From contig VXCM01000465.1 of NCBI GenBank assembly GCA_014773175.1, forward strand, positions 4,896 to 68,895: DNA of 64,000 bases, in the 5' to 3' direction. Of this stretch, positions 54,270-64,000 are shown one piece after another. Every line of letters starts with the position of its first letter. The stretch's first letter is position 1. The notes under the pieces were generated by a model. It did not search any database, was not told where the DNA came from, and saw only the letters and a list, made by a program, of their open reading frames with translations. Source of the DNA: Lucifuga dentata. Lineage: Eukaryota > Chordata > Actinopteri > Ophidiiformes > Bythitidae. The translations under genes were made by a program, and so were the position numbers.

Positions 54270-56172
54270 TTGCTAGCAGGACAACAAGACAAAACAATGA
54301 AAACCTGGATACAGTAAATATTTTGAACAATAACTTTGTATGTGTGTATGAGACAGAAAAACATAGAGACAAGTAAACACACATGACTGAGCCATATTAT
54401 GTCCCGACTAACATTAAAACCAAACGTTCTCTGAATTATGTGATGTTTAATTAATCATTTAAATTATAATTAGTTACCAAATTCACTGCTGGAAGTTGCT
54501 CTCACAGACGCTTCTCAGGCAGCATATACACCTTCAGCCTAACTGAGGGTTGCCAGATCAGTAGGTATCTTAGAACACGCTGTTAACCAGTCAGAACAAC
54601 TGCTTTTTACACAAAACACACAAACCTGGTAGCTCTACATAGACCTGACTGGCTCTGCTGGACTTTCAGTGACAAGATCATTTGAAATCATTACAAATAT
54701 TGGCAGGGACAATTCAGTAGCAGCTCAATATTGGTAGGAACATGTCCCTACCATCCATTCCTAAATCTACGCCTATAGTTACATTTCTTAAACTGTCTCA
54801 AAATTTATATTTAGCTTTGGTAAATATAAAATAGCTTTGGCTATCTACCAAAACTGCTTGCTTTGGTAGATAGCCAAAGCTACCTCATGCCTGGATTTTC
54901 CAGTGGAGATCTGGACTAAGCCCTGGATCTCCACTTACCCTTCATCTGTCCTTGGCAGCAATGATGTGGCTTCATATAGACCAGTGCAAGTGGTTTATTG
55001 TTTACTTTATTTACGTAATCATTTACAGGTGATTCTTTCATCATTTCACTTTCGTACAGCTATCTTTACATTAAAGATCATTCTAATTCCTTGTGCAAAC
55101 ATTCACAGTGCCAGACAAACAAACTGAATAATAAAACTGGAGAAGTCGCTGTTTTTAATCCCCAAAAAAAGACAAATTATTTCCAATATATAGCTAATTC
55201 ATAAATTGTATAGGTATGGTCCAGTAATGGTGTGGACTTTACTTTCAATAATAAACTTATCTTATCTTATCTTATCTTATCTTATCTTATCTTATCTTAT
55301 CTTATCTTATCATTTTTAACAACTGGACAGGGACCAGCAGGGATGAAAGCCAGCCATTCTTGGCTACTTCAGGCAGATCTACAAAAATATTAATATGTGC
55401 ATTACGTCCAAATGTGGTGTCAGGATGGACTTGTAATAACTAATTCATCACAACATTGGGATAGTGTATATAAAAGCTTAATAAAAAGCTGTGGACAAAT
55501 CTCAGTTTGACATGTGTTCAATATGTGATTCATTACTAATTGATTGATTATTGATGACTGTTATGTTACCTGTTGAACCACATTGTAGGAGCACTTGTAT
55601 TCTGTCTGGAATTATCTTATTAAGGGCAAAATGCAGCTATAATAGAAATAAGAATGCAAGGAAGAAATAGTAAGGAATAATTATAGGAATTCCAGCAAGA
55701 TGTTTATTTTCCCCACCCCCCCAGCATTGTCCCATACCTGATAGAAGGTTGCTCCATCTGGGATATCACAGGATGGCCTGTGCATATCCAGAAGGATTAC
55801 TGACAATCCCTGGCTGGCCAGTGCTTTCCCAAGCCTGAAGCCAAAGTATCCCCCTCCTCCCGTCACCAGCACCTTTCCCAGGCTGCTCTGAGCCACTGCC
55901 ACCTCCTCTCCCAGCCTGGAGGTGGCACACTCCAGGCTGCTGCAGCTGGCCCCTGCTGCTCCATGTGCCCTGTGTCTGATGGCTACAGCCGGGCTGGAGG
56001 CAACAGCTGGGCCTGAATGGTTGACCCAAGGCTGGTGGGTAAGATGGGGGAAGTTGTGCATATGGTGTCCGTTGGCTTGCAAGCGGCAATAGGAGACACC
56101 GTGGAAGTGAAGCTGCTCCACCTGGCACACAGAGCCTCCACTCTCACTGATATTGGGACCACACAGCTCCAT
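45291..56172 (-). CDS. sdr42e2: Short-chain dehydrogenase/reductase family 42E member 2, complete CDS
   Basis: NAD(P)-dependent extended SDR related to 3-beta-hydroxysteroid dehydrogenases; the substrate is unknown. Exons on the minus strand are 55738-56172, 51155-51250, 50873-50930, 50650-50768, 50265-50340, 49297-49379, 48052-48186, 47885-47950, 47718-47781, 47512-47585 and 45291-45527. All are GT-AG and in phase, giving 480 aa. The first roughly 100 residues are a low-conservation His/Ala/Ser-rich extension. The Rossmann nucleotide motif [15 protein letters not shown] starts at residue 101. SDIRDYSSL and HTASYGMSG follow. The catalytic set is intact: YTST with Ser210, then the YSRTK motif with Tyr241 and Lys245. 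LRPCGIYGP and [12 protein letters not shown] are SDR42E signatures. The last exon ends in a hydrophobic helix (about 457-476), a probable C-terminal ER membrane anchor. It is assigned to E2 rather than E1 by the many exons, the N-terminal extension and linkage to cdr2. Large intron 1 is full of repeats. Confidence 0.92.
48463..48740. repeat. Near-identical roughly 138-bp duplication around an N (artefact, two haplotypes)
   Basis: The copy ending at 48601 and the copy 48603-48740 are separated by one N and differ at only a few positions (for example ATGCTT/ATACTT and AACGGAAG/AACAGAAG). This looks like a retained overlap of two alleles inside an sdr42e2 intron. Confidence 0.75.
49978..50000. 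repeat. (GT)n microsatellite
   Basis: GT run in an sdr42e2 intron, immediately upstream of the perfect hairpin at 50018-50076. Confidence 0.9.
52690..53540. mobile_element. Diverged non-autonomous DNA-transposon remnant
   Basis: The left end has CCGTATATACTTGAGTATAA and a GGGTCAGCATATAC block. The right end has GGGGGTCGGCTTATATGCGG and GGGGGTCAGCTTATTTTC in the opposite sense. This architecture is widespread in animal genomes (GTATAAGCCGACCC-type termini). The interior contains a diverged direct duplication, 52941-53054 against 53321-53439. I cannot fix the superfamily or the exact ends. It lies in sdr42e2 intron 1. Confidence 0.55.
55255..55311. repeat. (CTTAT)n pentanucleotide repeat
   Basis: About eleven near-perfect CTTAT units in sdr42e2 intron 1. 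The sequence just upstream (ACTTTCAATAATAAACTTAT) resembles the tail of a retroposon, so this may be its terminal repeat. Confidence 0.88.
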
Positions 56173-56180
56173 AGATTATC
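56173..56180 (-). other. 5' UTR part of the first coding exon of sdr42e2
   Basis: The coding exon begins after a CATCCAG acceptor, leaving 8 non-coding bases before the ATG. The acceptor implies an upstream non-coding exon. Confidence 0.55.
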
Positions 56181-56949
56181 CTGGATGGGTGAGAGTTGTG
56201 AAGAAAGTGGAATATTGGATATGTATTACTAACCTGAGTATAAAGTCATTTGTGTAGTGTTAGTTTGATTTAATCTGGCTTTCATTTGCTACCTAAAAAT
56301 CTGCATTGTAAAACATCTTTTGTAGACAGGATGTTTCTGCAAAGCATGTGAACAACAAAGAAATTCTCAAAAATGCCAAATACAATTTTTCAGGCTTTAT
56401 TTTATTTTTTTTTTCATTTGCATTTGTTTCACATGACTTTAGATTTTTTTTTTCCAGGATTTTCTGCAATCAAAAATCAAAAACCAAAAAAAAAAATGAG
56501 TAGAAAAATCAAGAATTTTCAAGAATAAAATATCAAAGAATTGTATGTTCCCAGATCGACTCATTAATATCACTAAAAAAATTTGTTTATACTGAAAAAA
56601 TAGGCAATAATTTCATTACACTTAAGATTTTTTTTTTTTTTTCCCCACTTGTTTTGTGTGTATGTGTGTGTGGGGGGAGGGTGACATTTGATTCTAGAAA
56701 CTTCTCACACTTAATTCTATAAAGTTCAGACAAAATGACTTGATTTAAGAAAATGTTTGCAGTGGGTTTCTATCACAATTACAAAACATAATTTTTCCAG
56801 CACAAATTAAATTCATGTGAAAATCCTAAAGTTAAGGGTGAAATGGCATTTTTCAGCCTGGATATTTTTTTAACATTTATGTCAAACAACAACCAACCAA
56901 AACGTATCCAAAATGTTATGTTTTTAACCACAGACTTGTTTGATGATTT

Positions 56950-56951
56950 TT

Positions 56952-57022
<71 letters not shown>
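56950..57022. repeat. (TTTA)n(TTA)n compound microsatellite
   Basis: Tetranucleotide TTTA units pass into TTA trinucleotide units. Confidence 0.93.
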
Positions 57023-57023
<1 letters not shown>

Positions 57024-57330
57024 AATTCCCCATTCCTCAGTGGGTACACTTTAAAGGTCAGACTATGGCTGATTTTATCCTAATATGACACGTGAGATTA
57101 ATTAAAACAATCCTGCGTTTTCAATTCCATGACTATGACCAAATACATTTTTATATTACGATTTCATTTATAAAGTAATCTCATATTTTTCTCAAAACTG
57201 AATAATCTAACGTGACTCTTAACATTCAAAGTGATGAATAAACAAACAGGAGCCTCAAGATGCGTGGATCCAATTCCAAACTGTCCTCTCTAATTTTCTA
57301 CTCCGCAAAAGTTTTTGTTAAAGAACTTAC

Positions 57331-57470
57331 TTTATTGTTTCTTTAGTCCTCTCACGTCCATACTCATTCCCGGTGGAATATGAAATAATCCAGTCCCTTT
57401 TCCGTGGACCGTCTCGACCCGTCACTACCTCACCTGCGTTTACCTGAGTCTCTCCTGTACCTGTGTGGAA
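57331..57470 (-). other. Probable non-coding first exon and promoter region of sdr42e2
   Basis: On the minus strand a GTAAGT donor sits just below 57331, and the preceding 140 bp are GC-richer and contain CpGs. The segment carries a short upstream open frame, ATG to TAA, 11 codons. The 5' end at about 57470 is a guess. Support is the strong donor, the matching acceptor at 56180, and the drop back to AT-rich DNA on both sides. Confidence 0.45.
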
Positions 57471-58231
57471 GCAGGCGCAGCGTCAAAACGCGTCTGTCAG
57501 CATCGTGTTTCTGACAAGAACACGAGGAAGAAGCAGACCAGATTAAATTCCATGGCAGATTTTCCCTTGGCTGTGACAGTTGAACGTCTAATTTTCTTTA
57601 AAAACATACAAACAAACATCTGCCATGTTCATGCTGGATTATTTCAAATCAAATCTAATACAAATGTTTGCGTTGGGACTTCTGTAGAAATGAGTGTCAA
57701 TATTATGAAACAAGACAGGGCAAGGCAGATTGCTGCACTGGAATCAAGAAAGTGATTCTACAAAATTATGAAAAAAAAAAAAATCTCATTCTTAATAATA
57801 ACATTTAAACTTTAAATATATATATCTATATATAGATATATAGATATATCTATATATGAGAATAACTTACCACAATAACAGAATTTTAATAATGTCTATA
57901 TACCACAGTCTTGCGTTTGGTGGTTGCAATTATCCAGTTGTCCACTAGATGTCACCCTTGAGTTTCCCATCTCTATCAATCACTTTTGCTCACATATGAC
58001 ACATATCGGATACTTGTCATATGTGACACGTATCGGATACGCTTCCTGAAGATGTAAATGGTAAAAAGCCACATGGAATCAGATATTCTCAGATCCGATT
58101 TGGGCCACTACGGTCATTACACGCAGATCCAAGTTTTTTTCCTCCATGTGACTCAGATCTGATTTTTCAGAGCTGTGTGAACGACGCAGATCTGAGTTTT
58201 TCATATCAGATCTGGGCCACTTTAGTTATGT

Positions 58232-59853
58232 TCACATTACAGGCCTTAATGCTCAATTCCAATTTTTTAATCAGATCCAATCTTTTTGTGTTGATGGTTC
58301 ACATTCATGTTNGCTCAATTCCAATTTTTTAATCAGATCCAATCTTTTTGTGTTGATGGTTCACATTCATGTTTGTAACCTGTATCCAACACGAGTGTGA
58401 ACACCTTTGAGGTCCTAAATTACCACACATGCGCAGATGTAGCCTAACTAAAATGTGAGCCACTTGGTACAATAACAACAATAAGTGTGACAGTAAGGTG
58501 GATGGCAGTTTGTCACGTATGTTCGTGCACGTCATTTCATATATAACACTAGGTCTTCAAAAATAACATTCAAACCAGTTTTACAAGCGGAGTTGAGAAG
58601 TATAATTTTACTGGTTGACTGTGAGCTCTAGAGTCTGGAGCTCAGGAGTAGCTGGGTTCAGACTCTGCGCTGTGTGTCAGTGTCATTGTGTGGGTACGAT
58701 AGCGGAACTCTGTGGTGGGATCACGATGTTCACAAGTTCACAGAGGAAGAGTTCACTGAAAACTTTCTGATCTCTCCATACATATATATATCTAACAAAT
58801 TTAAAACTTTTCTCTCCACTGACCCCCATCGCTGTTGCTCTCCTCCATATTTATTTTTACAGAGTCATGAGGTGCCAGCACTAAATGAGGATAAGATGCA
58901 ATATGCACACGTGCAGAGAAGTGAGACCTTAAAAAGAAACCACATGAATTCCGATCTGAGCGGTCAGACACAGGTCACATCGCCAGAGATCGGATATGGA
59001 TCGGATCTAGGACCACATATGCAAGTGGCCCAGATCTGATATGAAAAANAAAAAAAAAAAAAAATTGGATCTGGGCCACTTCAGTGTGTAATGTGAATGT
59101 AGCCTTGCATATGTGGTCCTAGATCCGATCTATATCCGATCTCTGGCAATGCAACCTGTGTCTGACCGCTCAGATAGGAATTTATGTGTTTTTGTTTTTT
59201 ACATCTCACTTGTCTGCGCATGTGCACATCGTATCTCATCCTCATTTAGTGCTGGCGCCTCATAGCAGCCTGGTAAAAATAAGCATGGAGGAGAGCAACA
59301 ACGCGATGGGGGTTAGGGGAGAGATGAAGAACTTCTAAATTTGTTGGATATATACAGTATATGGAGAGATCAGAAAGTTTTTAGTGAACTCTTCCTCTGC
59401 GAACTTATGAACATCACGGTCCCACCATAGAGCTCTGCTCTTGTACCCACACACTGACATTCACGCAGCAGCAGCAGAGGCTGAGCCAGCGGCTCCTGAG
59501 TTCCAGACTCTGGAGCTCACAGTCACCACCAGTAAAATTACACTTCTCAGCTCTGCTTGTAAAACTGGTTTGAATGTTATTTCAGCACATTGAAGACCTA
59601 GTGTTATATATGAAATGATGTGCACGAAAATATGTGACAAACTGTCATTCATCTTACTGTCACAGAATTGTTATTCTTGTACCATATGGCTCACATTTTA
59701 GTTACATCTGCACGTGTGGCAGTTTAGGACCTCAGCGGTGCTCACGCTCATGTTGGATACAGGTCACTTACAAACATGAATGTGAACAATCAACACAAAA
59801 ACATCAGATCTGATTAAAAAATCGGAATTGAGCATTAAGGCTTGTAATGTGAA
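58232..59853. mobile_element. 1.6-kb foldback (long inverted-repeat) DNA element, probably hAT-related
   Basis: The left half (58232 to about 59045) and right half (about 59065 to 59853) are inverted copies of each other, giving arms of roughly 800 bp around a short A-rich loop with a single N at 59048. Ends are TTCACATTACAGGCCTTAAT and its inverse ATTAAGGCTTGTAATGTGAA. The arms agree at many landmarks, for example the TCTGATCTCTCCATA and CCTCATTTAGTGCTGG blocks, with scattered mismatches and small indels. The TGCTCAATTCC...AATCAGATC terminus resembles abundant teleost hAT-type non-autonomous elements. It has no transposase. The 61-bp duplication at 58251-58373 inside the left arm is an assembly artefact. 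Confidence 0.75.
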
Positions 59854-59859
59854 TCTATT

Positions 59860-60706
59860 GCTAAAGTCTGAAATAATTATCTTTGGTTCCCCCAGCTCCT
59901 GTGATTTTATTAGCAATGGCCTATTAATGTTAAACTGTCTGCCAGAAATTTAAGTGTAATCTTCGATTGTGATTTGACTTTCGAACCATATGTTAAAAAA
60001 TTGGTCCAGTCCTGCTTTTTCCGGCTCAGATCCATCATGAAAATTAAATCAGTGCTCTCCTACAGTAATCGTGAAAAGGTCATTCATAGTCTTATTTTCT
60101 CCAGACTGGACTTTTGCAACTCCCTCCTTTCTGGCATTAATCAAAAATTAATCTTACGCTTCCTACAAGTTCAGAATGCAGCAGCTCAGCTTCTTTCTGG
60201 TTCCAGTAGATGGCATCACATCACCCCTGTCCTGGCTCCCTGTTCATTTTAGAATTGATTTTAAAATTCTTCTTATTACATTTAGGTCTGGCTCCTAGTT
60301 ATATTTGTGTCATGTTAACATCTTATGAGTCACCACACAGCCTCAGATCCTCAGGCTCTAACCTGAAAACCAAAGGTCTTTGTCGTTGGAGCCCCAAAGC
60401 TGGAATGATCTGCCAGAGGATCTGAGGCCAAATCAATGTCTGCTTTTAAATCACAGCTCAAGACACATTTTTATAGGCTTGCTTTTATGTGATGTCAATT
60501 TTTTTTTTAGTGTTTGCTGTATTGTTTTCAATGCCTTACTTTTTATTTTGTGTTGATCTGTCTGTTTTGTAAATTCTTGTATTAGTTGTCAAACTAATTA
60601 CTTTACAACTTACAAACTAATTAATTTATAAATTAGTTTACAACTATTAGTTGTAGTTTACAACTATTAGTTGTAAACTGTTTTTAAAGGTGCTATATAA
60701 ATAAAG

Positions 60707-60754
<48 letters not shown>
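59860..60754 (+). pseudogene. 3' fragment of an L2/CR1-like non-LTR retrotransposon
   Basis: The translation matches the C-terminal reverse-transcriptase region of fish LINEs. It reads DLTFEPYVKKLVQSCFFRLR, SRLDFCNSLLSG, LQVQNAAAQLL and HHITPVLA, then after a frameshift WLPVHFRIDFKILL, APSYI and ALRSSG-like LRSSG. It is 5'-truncated and has at least one frameshift and several stops, so it is dead. The 3' end GGTGCTATATAAATAAAG is followed by (ATT)n at 60707-60754, the typical L2-type tail. It begins at or just after the right end of the foldback element. Confidence 0.8.
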
Positions 60755-61167
60755 TGTTCTAGCATTGTGGCCATTTTCCTGTTATGCTTGCCTTATTGTC
60801 TTACCTGAAATCTTTGACCATAGTTTGCCTGCCTGAACCTTTGGATTTATTTGTTTGGATTTATTTAGTTTTTACTCAATGGCTGCATAATATCAACTTC
60901 ATTTTAACCCTTGTGTGGTGGGTTTTTTTTTTTTTTACACCTGGAGTCTTGTGGGTCTGGTAGACCCACAGCATTATTGGGGTTTTAAAACATACCACCA
61001 TGGCAATTTATGTACAATCACTTCACGTACATTTATGTACAATCACATATATATTTTTTAGCTCAATTACAAGCAATATAGGCACAATATATGGTTAATA
61101 TTTGCCATTTACGTCTCCTAGGACACATTTATGATTAAAAGTGCTATTTGTTTTTTGTGATAGAATG

Positions 61168-61212
<45 letters not shown>

Positions 61213-61437
61213 AGAAAAAATTAGGCTATAGTCAAGACATGGATGACATGGATGTGTCCCTTCCCCAATTTGGAGCTGGGGTACAGTGTAAGAAAATATT
61301 GAATGCTTACAATGTTTTAAAAATGTTGCACAGCTTCCAGTAAGAAAAAAACAAAACACTATAACAGGTGTAATGTGCAAGAAAATGAAGCAGCACGGCT
61401 CTCTGTGCTTGACAATATAATAGTGTTGCAACTTTGT

Positions 61438-61439
<2 letters not shown>

Positions 61440-61475
<36 letters not shown>
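61440..61475. repeat. (TG)n microsatellite
   Basis: Uninterrupted TG run of about 17 units. Confidence 0.93.
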
Positions 61476-61477
<2 letters not shown>

Positions 61478-61529
61478 AGAGGTAGTGGGGTGGGTGGAGG
61501 GGGTGAGAGGTGATGGGATTAGGCTTGCC

Positions 61530-61860
61530 AATATCATGTTAATTTTCATCACGAAAATGTTAATTTTCGTCACAGTATGCGTTACCGGTGCTGGTACCAT
61601 TTTCATTACAGTTTTTGTTACTGGTACAGTGTTAATTTTCATCACATTTTTCATTAAAGAAAACGGTAATATTTGTCACAGTTTTCTTTACTGGTGATGG
61701 TAACATGTTAATTTTCATCACAGTTTTCACTGGCAGTGACGGTAACATGTTAATTTTCATCAGAAAAACATTAATTTTCATCACAGTTATCGTTAGCAGT
61801 TTTCGTTAATTTCATTTTGGTTTTCATAGTTTCGTCACAGTTTTCGTTACAGGTGTAGCA
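61530..61860. repeat. Degenerate minisatellite with TTAATTTTCATCACA-type units
   Basis: At least eight imperfect repeats of a unit containing GTTAATTTTCATCACAG, alternating with GTTACTGGT/GGTAACATG segments. Unit spacing is irregular (roughly 20-45 bp), so it is a decayed array rather than a clean tandem repeat. Confidence 0.75.
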
Positions 61861-64000
61861 AGAACACTAGGTTTGAGCAAGAAGGTATCACACAAATTAT
61901 AACATTCTGACTGTGAAAGCAAAAAATAAGATTAGTTTCTCTAAGAATTTATTCATTCCATAAAAACACATTTTAAGGAAATTAGAAATTAAATTTTTTC
62001 TGTTTAATTAACTTTTGTCATTCTGTCATCTGTTAACAGTAAAATATAATCCTGGTTTTCATCAGGATTACATTAATTAAGAATTGCCCTTTATGAACTA
62101 ACAGATAAAAGTGGTGAACTCATGTCTGTGGTTGTGAAAAAAATAAGGTCCTTACAAATTGTTTCTTATCAAAAACTCAGCCATCAAATTATGTTATTCA
62201 TGTGTGTTTGGCTAGAAATAAATGACAGCAGCAACTGTCTGGTGACTGCAGTGTGTTTTTGGAGAGGACAGAAATAGCACCATCATGTTTTATTTAGTAG
62301 ATGATAGTCTAACCTGAGCTTACACTCTAATAGACTACTTGTAATGAAAAAGAGAAACTCTAAGTGGCTGCAAAATGAATAGTGCTTTGAATCATGAAAG
62401 CAATTTGGAGATAAAGTGCCGTAAAAGGATGGATGGATTCGGGTCCATCTTTAAACGTAACTTCCTTTGTTAAATCCATTTTTCTTTATAATGGTAATGT
62501 GGTGATTTTATCCTCATTTGGGTTAAAAATGTTGCAGACCTTTTTTTTAATCATTAGTTGTACTGCCACTCTGTCCTGATTCCTATGTTTTCCTCATTGT
62601 GGTTCCTTTTATTGTTGTTCTGTTTAACCCTGACTACAATTATATTTTTACATGGTGAGCAATAAAGATACTAAAAGTGTGAAGTGAAGATTGCACTTGG
62701 CAGAATCATCTACGTGGCTCAATTAAACTCAATCCCAACGTGAACACAAGCAGTAATAGTAACATCTTTATGACATTATCAATCATATATCTGTGGGTTT
62801 AGGAATGACTATACCCTACACCAGCTTTGCATATGGCTTCAGTGTTCTTTTTTTACATCTAGGAGATCTACTTTCTTATACCAAATGAAAATTTATATGT
62901 CTGAATGTGTCATGATGAATTCATGTGATTCCACCCCTAGCTGTTGTGTTTGACCTCTCTATCACTGCAGAATCTGACATTCTCTTTCGTTCCTCCAGCC
63001 GTCCCCTCTGAAATTTTTTTTTCCTTCTGTCTGCATATATAGTTGTGGTATATGTCAAGATTGGCACAACCATTTTTTATATATATTCAATTTAATCTAG
63101 CAACAGACAGATAATACTGTACATAGTGTGTAGGTGAATGTGTGTGAGTGTGTGGACCAACATATTACACTTTATTTAAAACTAACAAACAATTTCTATC
63201 AAAGAGGGCTAAACACCTGAACACCTGAATTTTCTTGCCTTCACCTGACATTCATCAGCTCGCAATACCCTCCTCAGCTACAGAGTATAACAGCTGGTTT
63301 CCCTCCAGTTGGCCCAACTGGAACATTCAACATTTTGTTTGGTTTGCTTGCTTGCCTGTCTGCGTTTGGCCACTTATTTATTTGCCTCTGCCTGATGCTG
63401 CACTGATGCCACTACAGTTTACTGACTTACCCCTTTTGAAATTGCTGAACTTTGATGCTTGATTATTGTTACTGATTGTAAACTTGCCCTTTTTAACCAG
63501 TAAAGATTGTCTCTATCTTCACCATTGTTTGAATTTGTATTGGACAGGATAACTAAGTCCCTCATAAAACTGCCTGATGTTACTTTGAATAAGCAGTGTT
63601 ATTGATTTTACCACTGATTTTTCGGGCTCGAGAGACTGCTTTTTCAAGTCTGAACTACATTTAAAAAAAAAACAGAAAAGGGTTTACTAAGGAAATAAAA
63701 CTATTGGTGCAGCTTATAATACAGTAATGGTAGTGTTGCAAATCCATCATTCATGCACTTCCACGGACTCATAAGGTGGAAACGCACCTGCTCAGACACA
63801 ATCAGTCCACATTGATTCATAATGCTTTTGCTAAAATGGCGAATAACACAAAAGAGACAACATGAGCAAAATAAACTATATAGCACACAGATCATCAGTG
63901 CTTCTATCATTGATAACTCTCTTCCTTCTTTACTACACGGTTTATTTTGCATTTCAGCTCACTGTGTGAAAACAAGGTTGAGTTACTCTTAATGCTACGC

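Larger units (their letters stand above)
56181..58231. other. sdr42e2 upstream region with simple repeats and transposon fragments
   Basis: The region contains T- and A-tracts, a (TTTA)n(TTA)n block at 56950-57022 and the probable non-coding exon at 57331-57470. An AT-palindromic patch lies at 57816-57860. About 57990-58231 holds fragments (CAGATCTGA, GGGCCACTT) related to the adjacent foldback element. Apart from the probable exon I see no gene. Confidence 0.55.
60755..64000. other. Gene-free repeat-rich tail of the window
   Basis: No exon-like frame is seen. Contents are a long T-tract (61172-61207), a (TG)n microsatellite (61440-61475), a degenerate minisatellite (61530-61860) and AT-rich unique DNA to the end. 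Confidence 0.65.

Noticed and set aside
57465..57755. 96-codon plus-strand open frame near the sdr42e2 promoter
   Set aside because: No recognisable domain, odd composition, and it overlaps the likely non-coding exon on the other strand.
58674..59039. 121-codon open frame in the left arm of the foldback
   Set aside because: Its sequence is part of the inverted repeat, the opposite arm does not preserve the frame, and no transposase motif is present.
61530..61860. Possible CRISPR-like repeat array
   Set aside because: Units are degenerate, spacing is irregular and there are no unique spacers; this is eukaryotic DNA.

Overview
This window is nuclear DNA from a ray-finned (teleost) fish. It is AT-rich and full of microsatellites. 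Its genes have short exons with GT-AG introns, it carries fish-type non-LTR and DNA-transposon debris, and its protein-coding genes are clear vertebrate orthologues. It is not bacterial or viral, and I found no operons, CRISPR arrays or phage.

Layout from left to right: (1) 1-5847, gene-poor repeat-rich DNA, probably intron 1 of gpr139. (2) 5848-6827 (+), the large last coding exon of an orphan GPCR of the GPR139 type; its first exon is outside the window or unrecognised. (3) 6828-19468, a long gene desert. (4) 19469-20187 (+), ldaf1 (promethin/TMEM159), lipid-droplet assembly, 4 coding exons. (5) 22250-25887 (-), kdelr2, KDEL receptor, 5 exons, complete 212 aa. (6) 27243-28854 (+), igsf6, a small leukocyte-type immunoglobulin receptor, 5 coding exons. 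(7) 31288-34433 (-), mfsd13b (TMEM180-like major facilitator), 7 exons, 487 aa. (8) 35181-39998 (+), cdr2, coiled-coil onconeural antigen, 7 exons, 461 aa, head-to-head with mfsd13b. (9) 44283-44364 (+), tRNA-Leu(TAG). (10) 45291-56172 (-), sdr42e2, short-chain dehydrogenase/reductase, 11 coding exons, 480 aa, with a likely non-coding first exon near 57.4 kb. (11) 56.2-64 kb, repeats: a roughly 1.6-kb foldback DNA element, a 3'-truncated L2-like LINE and a degenerate minisatellite. All exon joins were read by eye from GT/AG sites and reading phase. Every model closes in frame from ATG to stop, except gpr139, which lacks exon 1.

The gene set gpr139, ldaf1, igsf6, sdr42e2, cdr2, mfsd13b matches what I recall of human 16p12, so this is a conserved synteny block. 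kdelr2, which is on human chromosome 7, is the outsider. The genes do not form one pathway; they are neighbours by ancestry.

I did not find a new multi-gene biological system. The most useful unexpected observations are: (a) all N's I noticed are single bases, and at eight of them the N sits between two copies of the same 61-138 bp segment, seven of them exact, which points to unmerged contig overlaps rather than real tandem duplications; (b) two 557-bp copies of a TTAA-flanked, inverted-repeat MITE; (c) the 1.6-kb foldback element; (d) a candidate 22-nt alternative exon in igsf6 that would remove its cytoplasmic tail; (e) a set of short perfect inverted repeats in unique DNA, which look like template-switch scars.
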